DNA from: Novosphingobium sp. UBA6722
GTDB taxonomy: Bacteria; Pseudomonadota; Alphaproteobacteria; Sphingomonadales; Sphingomonadaceae
Direction of reading: 5' to 3'
NCBI GenBank assembly: GCA_002454125.1
Contig: DKII01000001.1
Coordinates: 1-16,886 of the forward strand
DNA length: 16,886 nt
Part shown: positions 14,295 through 16,886 of the stretch, in pieces
Layout of the letters: each line of letters opens with the position of its first letter
How positions within the stretch are numbered: position 1 is the stretch's first letter
The notes under the pieces: model-generated
Seen by the model: the letters and a program-made list of their open reading frames with translations, nothing else
What the model was told of the DNA's origin: nothing
Database searches by the model: none
Translations under genes and position numbers: made by a program

Positions 14295-15529
14295 GTCAGG
14301 CCGGTTTCGTTCAACAGCGCCGCAATGTTCTCGCGGTAGCGGGCAAAGGTATAGCGCTGCGCCGCTGACTGGGCGGCGGCGCGCCAGCGATAGACCATGT
14401 CGCGGTCGTCCAGCGCCTGCAGCAGCGCGGCGTGCAAGCCCGGCGTATCGATCTGGTCCAGCACGAGGCCGGTTGCCGGATCGGCACCATTGCCGCTGGC
14501 GCGGGTCTGAATGATCCCCAGCCCTGAAGCGAGCGCCTCAAGCAGGGTCAGCGCCGATCCTTCGAAATAGCTCGGAAAGACGAGCAGGTGGTGCTGCGCC
14601 ATGATCGCCGGAATCTCCGACCGGGCGACCTGCGGGATGTGGGTTACCTGATCGGCATGGCGGGCAAAGACCTGGCGCGGCACCCGCAGGTCGCCGACCA
14701 GCGTCAGGGTTGCCGAACCCTTCGGCAGCAGGGCGAAGGCCTCCAGCAGATGATGCACCCCCTTGCGCGGGTTGATCTGGCCGACAAACAGCAAGCGCAA
14801 CGGCTCGCCCGGGGCGATGGGTTGTGGCTCGGGCTGCGCGGCAAACAAGCGTTCGTCATAGCAATAGGGCAGGACCCGCAGCTTGGCGGCATGGTCGGGG
14901 GCGTGCAGACGGATCGTGGCTGCGGCCGCTTCGGAGCCGACCAGGATCGTGTCGGCCAAGGCATATTCCTGGTCGTCCGCCGCGATCTGACCCTGCGGAA
15001 CGCCGCGTTCGCTCGGCAGGAACCATTCGCCATAGCGATCCTGCAGTTCGGCCATGGCGGCATTGAAGACCCGGAAATCGCCAATCGTCCGGTCAAGGAT
15101 GCAGACGCGCCCATGTTGCTTCGCCAGCACAAAGGCATCGCGCGAACTGCCGTTATAGCCCCACAGCGCAAAAGGTTGGTCCGAGGCAATCTCGGCAGCG
15201 ATCTGGGCCACGAAGCGGCGGTTGCCGAAGGCGTCGATCCGCTGGGCCAGCCGCCGCCAGCCAGCGCGGCTGGCGATCCGTTCGAACCATTCGGCCAGGC
15301 CCCCGGTCCGCACCAGGGCGGGATCGAGCCCGGGATGGGAAAAGCGGCCAAACTCTGCCCGTAGGCGGGCCGCCAGCGGCCCAGGGGCATAGCGCTCCAG
15401 CCGGTAGGGCCAGCGATCGGGCTGGTGGAAGATCGAGGTCGCGTACCATTCCAGCTGCCCAAGCTGTTGCAGCGCCAGGGCGGTCTGCCAGCTGTGCTGG
15501 GTTCCGGGATGGAAGACGGCTACGGACAT
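14291..15529 (-). CDS. Glycosyltransferase family 4 with unusual N-terminal domain
   Basis: A 412-residue GT-B enzyme. The C-terminal half is clearly GT4-like: LLFVGQINPRKGVHHLLEAF (246-265), LTLVGD (275-280), and the EX7E motif E323...E331 in YFEGSALTLLEALASG. The N-terminal half (1-200) lacks the common GG loop. It instead opens with FHPGTQHSWQTALALQQLGQ and contains LWGYNGSSRDAF and ILDRTIGDFRVFN, a pattern seen in a sub-branch of bacterial glycosyltransferases of unknown specificity. It probably acts at the inner membrane on the same repeat unit as the neighbouring genes. The ATG at 15529 has no visible Shine-Dalgarno. Transcription comes from the divergent gap shared with the 140-residue gene. 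Confidence 0.92.
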   Translation of the reverse strand: MSVAVFHPGTQHSWQTALALQQLGQLEWYATSIFHQPDRWPYRLERYAPGPLAARLRAEFGRFSHPGLDPALVRTGGLAEWFERIASRAGWRRLAQRIDAFGNRRFVAQIAAEIASDQPFALWGYNGSSRDAFVLAKQHGRVCILDRTIGDFRVFNAAMAELQDRYGEWFLPSERGVPQGQIAADDQEYALADTILVGSEAAAATIRLHAPDHAAKLRVLPYCYDERLFAAQPEPQPIAPGEPLRLLFVGQINPRKGVHHLLEAFALLPKGSATLTLVGDLRVPRQVFARHADQVTHIPQVARSEIPAIMAQHHLLVFPSYFEGSALTLLEALASGLGIIQTRASGNGADPATGLVLDQIDTPGLHAALLQALDDRDMVYRWRAAAQSAAQRYTFARYRENIAALLNETGLT

Positions 15530-15570
15530 CGGCTACATTCGCTAGCAGGGCGCGATGATCGGTGCATCCC

Positions 15571-15596
15571 GAAAGTGCATTGGCGAAAGTGGCACT
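15571..15596. promoter_or_regulatory. GAAAGTG direct repeat plus AGTGGCACT palindromic core
   Basis: GAAAGTG occurs at 15571-15577 and 15585-15591, 14 nt apart. The second copy runs into AGTG-G-CACT (15588-15596), a 4-bp palindrome around G. AAGTGGCACT (15587-15596) is identical to the centre of the 15-bp palindrome at 11413-11427. Suggestive of a shared regulator; not proven. Confidence 0.4.
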
Positions 15597-15613
15597 AATC
15601 GTTTTCCTACACG

Positions 15614-15626
15614 AACCATAATGGTT
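15614..15626. promoter_or_regulatory. 13-bp palindrome AACCAT-A-ATGGTT
   Basis: A perfect 6-bp inverted repeat around one A, 35 nt before the ATG at 15662, in the AT-rich part of the gap where a promoter would be expected. It overlaps a possible -10 (CATAAT). This is the layout of a repressor operator, but no cognate regulator gene is in the window. Confidence 0.45.
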
Positions 15627-15636
15627 ATCTGAGATG

Positions 15637-15655
15637 CTCCCGATTCGCCAGGGAG
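15637..15655 (+). promoter_or_regulatory. Hairpin containing the Shine-Dalgarno of the 140-residue gene
   Basis: CTCCC (15637-15641) pairs with GGGAG (15651-15655) across a 9-nt loop. GGGAG is the ribosome-binding sequence 6 nt before ATG 15662. It is nearly the same arrangement as at 1468-1485. Confidence 0.4.
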
Positions 15656-15661
15656 TACCCG

Positions 15662-16084
15662 ATGCCCATTCCGATTATTTCCCCCAGCGGCTATGCCGCA
15701 ACCCGCGCGGTGGCCTTTGCCGATGCCGATGGCAACGCCGTGCTGGCCAGCGGCAGCCTGCCGCTGCCTGTAACGCTCGGCTCCGATCCCACCATTCCCT
15801 TGGCCGGGACCACTGCCGTCAGCGCCACTTTCGGCCCCTATCAGCCGGCGCTTGGCCGCGAAGCCATGCTGACCCTGGCCGGAACCTGGGCCGGCACGGT
15901 CCGGGTCCTGCGCTCAACCGATGGTGGCACCACCAAGCTGCCGCTGACCATCGCCGGTTCGGCCTGGGCCCAGTTCACCGCCAACTGCTGCGAACCGATC
16001 TGGGAAGAGACGGAAGCAGCCGCCCGGTTGTGGCTTGAAGTCACCCTGTCGAGCGGTTCGCTGACCTACAGGCTCGCGCAATGA
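15662..16084 (+). CDS. Beta-rich protein of unknown function, phage-tail-like
   Basis: A 140-residue protein without signal peptide or membrane segment. I do not recognise a named family. The sequence alternates short strands and small residues. It contains a run typical of small virion or tail-associated beta-sandwich proteins: FGPYQPALGREAMLTLAGTW (57-76 region), VRVLRSTDGGTTKLPL, then WAQFTANCCEPIWEETEAAARLWLEVTL and a closing SGSLTYRLAQ. Adjacent cysteines sit at about 109-110 (NCCEP). AGGGAG 6 nt upstream supports the ATG at 15662. Its stop overlaps the start of the SGNH hydrolase gene (ATGA), so the two are likely made together and may bind each other. The phage-like reading rests on recalled sequence style, not on a search. 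Confidence 0.72.
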   Translation: MPIPIISPSGYAATRAVAFADADGNAVLASGSLPLPVTLGSDPTIPLAGTTAVSATFGPYQPALGREAMLTLAGTWAGTVRVLRSTDGGTTKLPLTIAGSAWAQFTANCCEPIWEETEAAARLWLEVTLSSGSLTYRLAQ

Positions 16085-16886
16085 GCGCCGATCTGATCGC
16101 GCGCGGACTGGCCAGCCGCGCTGCTGCATCGGCCAGATCGCCCAACACCCAGGCGCTGATCCAGGCGATCCGCAACTGGGGCGCGCTCGCCGCGCCGAGC
16201 CACCGGCTTGTCGCGACTGACCTGCCGGCGGTCACGGTCGGGGCCGCGGGTGCCGCCTCAACCATCAATGCCCAGGGTGCCGGCGGGGCAACCGTGCCGC
16301 GGTTCGACAGCCGCCTGACCTATGTCGCCGGTCCGGCCCGGCTGGCAGGGACGACCTTCCCGCTCAATGGCTATGCCGTCTCGCGCAATGGCTATTATGG
16401 CGCGCTCAACGCGCTGGGTGATCCGTTCTTCGGCACTCAGTACCATGCGTTTGAGTTCATCCACACCGGCACCCAGTTCGAAGTGCCGGTTACCGGACAC
16501 GGGGCCAATTCGGTCTATAACCTGAGGCTGCTGGTCGACGATGCGGTGGCCGCAACGGTGGTCGTGCCCTCGGGCAATGGCAACCTCTACTTCGTCAAGT
16601 TCGTGTTCGGGGCCAGCCGGGCGCGGCGGATCCGGATCGAGACCGCTTCGGTCCCCACCAATGGCGTCAACGTGGTCAGCGCCAGCGAAGTCAGCTCGGT
16701 GGCCCGGGCCTATCCGCTGGTCACCATCATGGGTGACAGCTTTGTGGAGGCGACCGGAGCCGATTTTTCCGCCAATGGCGAGGCGGCGCTGGCCGCCCGG
16801 CTGCTCGGACTGCGCGGTGCAATCGCAGGGGTTGGCGGGACCGGGCTGATCAGCACTGGTGGCAACTGTCCGTCGTCAGAACATTT
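16081..16886 (+). CDS. SGNH/GDSL hydrolase with N-terminal beta domain (3' end outside window)
   Basis: Reading from ATG 16081 stays open to the window edge (268 complete codons). Residues 1-60 start with MSADLIARGLASRAAAS, an opening I associate with phage tail-associated proteins. About 115-210 look like a jelly-roll domain (YHAFEFIHTGTQFEVPV, NLRLLVDD, ARRIRIET). The SGNH domain begins with VTIMGDSFVEATGAD: block I GDS at 218-220, with S220 the predicted nucleophile, and a block II-like GVGGTG near 251. The Asn of block III and the DxxH block lie beyond the edge. The beta-domain plus SGNH order recalls CE2-type carbohydrate acetylesterases. No signal peptide is present. It is coupled to the preceding gene by ATGA. 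Likely it deacetylates or otherwise trims a glycan. Confidence 0.85.
   Translation, partial: MSADLIARGLASRAAASARSPNTQALIQAIRNWGALAAPSHRLVATDLPAVTVGAAGAASTINAQGAGGATVPRFDSRLTYVAGPARLAGTTFPLNGYAVSRNGYYGALNALGDPFFGTQYHAFEFIHTGTQFEVPVTGHGANSVYNLRLLVDDAVAATVVVPSGNGNLYFVKFVFGASRARRIRIETASVPTNGVNVVSASEVSSVARAYPLVTIMGDSFVEATGADFSANGEAALAARLLGLRGAIAGVGGTGLISTGGNCPSSEH

Larger units (their letters stand above)
15530..15661. promoter_or_regulatory. Divergent promoter region, glycosyltransferase / 140-residue protein
   Basis: A 132-nt gap, locally AT-richer near 15590-15630. It holds a direct repeat, a shared palindromic core, a 13-bp palindrome and a Shine-Dalgarno hairpin, each listed separately. CATAAT (15617-15622) could be a -10 element but has no convincing -35 at 16-18 nt. 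Confidence 0.6.

Noticed and set aside
14588..15364. Plus-strand open frame of 258 codons antisense to the second glycosyltransferase
   Set aside because: Shadow of a well-supported GT4 gene; no recognisable motif and no ribosome-binding site.
15589..15605. TGGCAC as a possible sigma-54 (-24/-12) promoter, also at 11418 and 6071
   Set aside because: The -24 half matches, but no GC or TTGC is found at the required spacing for the -12 half in any of the three places. TGGCAC is also frequent in coding DNA here.
16541..16849. Plus-strand 102-codon frame near the right edge
   Set aside because: It is out of frame with the SGNH hydrolase reading frame, which is open from 16081 to the edge and contains the GDS motif.

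Overview
The window is compact, GC-rich, gene-dense DNA that looks like a chromosomal segment of a sphingomonad (Alphaproteobacteria, Sphingomonadales). This placement is inferred from gene content and not from any search. The supporting content is the order HNH nuclease / gluQRS / twin-transmembrane HIG1 protein / PduO-type adenosyltransferase / 3-hydroxybutyryl-CoA dehydrogenase, together with a PEP-CTERM protein and an extracellular glycan locus. No rRNA, tRNA, insertion sequence or CRISPR array was seen, and no gap between genes exceeds 300 bases.

Layout. (1) 1-4136, plus strand: the 3' part of rpoN, then a secreted amidohydrolase translationally coupled to a small membrane-anchored alpha/beta-barrel protein. 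(2) 4133-6766, minus strand: an envelope-facing group read from right to left. It starts with an HNH endonuclease that has its own terminator, followed by a PEP-CTERM exosortase substrate, an L,D-transpeptidase 13 nt downstream of it, and a CAP/SCP-domain exported protein. (3) 6886-9487, plus strand: a housekeeping run of gluQRS (tRNA-Asp modification), a 76-residue HIG1-like membrane protein, a cobalamin adenosyltransferase and hbd. (4) 9501-15529, both strands: a glycan locus with an FkbM methyltransferase, a GT4 glycosyltransferase, a Wzx-type flippase, a Wzy-type polymerase and a second GT4 glycosyltransferase. This fits part of a Wzx/Wzy-dependent polysaccharide pathway; the priming transferase and the export proteins are not in the window. 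(5) 15662-16886, plus strand: a two-gene unit of a 140-residue beta-rich protein and an SGNH hydrolase with an N-terminal beta domain. Both lack signal peptides and look phage-tail-like. The second gene runs off the edge.

The most interesting points are these. The phage-like protein plus SGNH esterase pair sits at the end of a glycan locus. A 10-bp palindromic core (AAGTGGCACT) is shared by the two divergent promoter regions of that locus. Short hairpins sequester the Shine-Dalgarno sequence in front of four separate genes. All three convergent gene pairs overlap by exactly their stop codons. A PEP-CTERM protein appears to be co-transcribed with an L,D-transpeptidase. Several starts are reassigned here: gluQRS to a GTG at 6886, the HIG1 protein to 7728, hbd to 8618, the FkbM gene to 9501 and the HNH gene to 6766.
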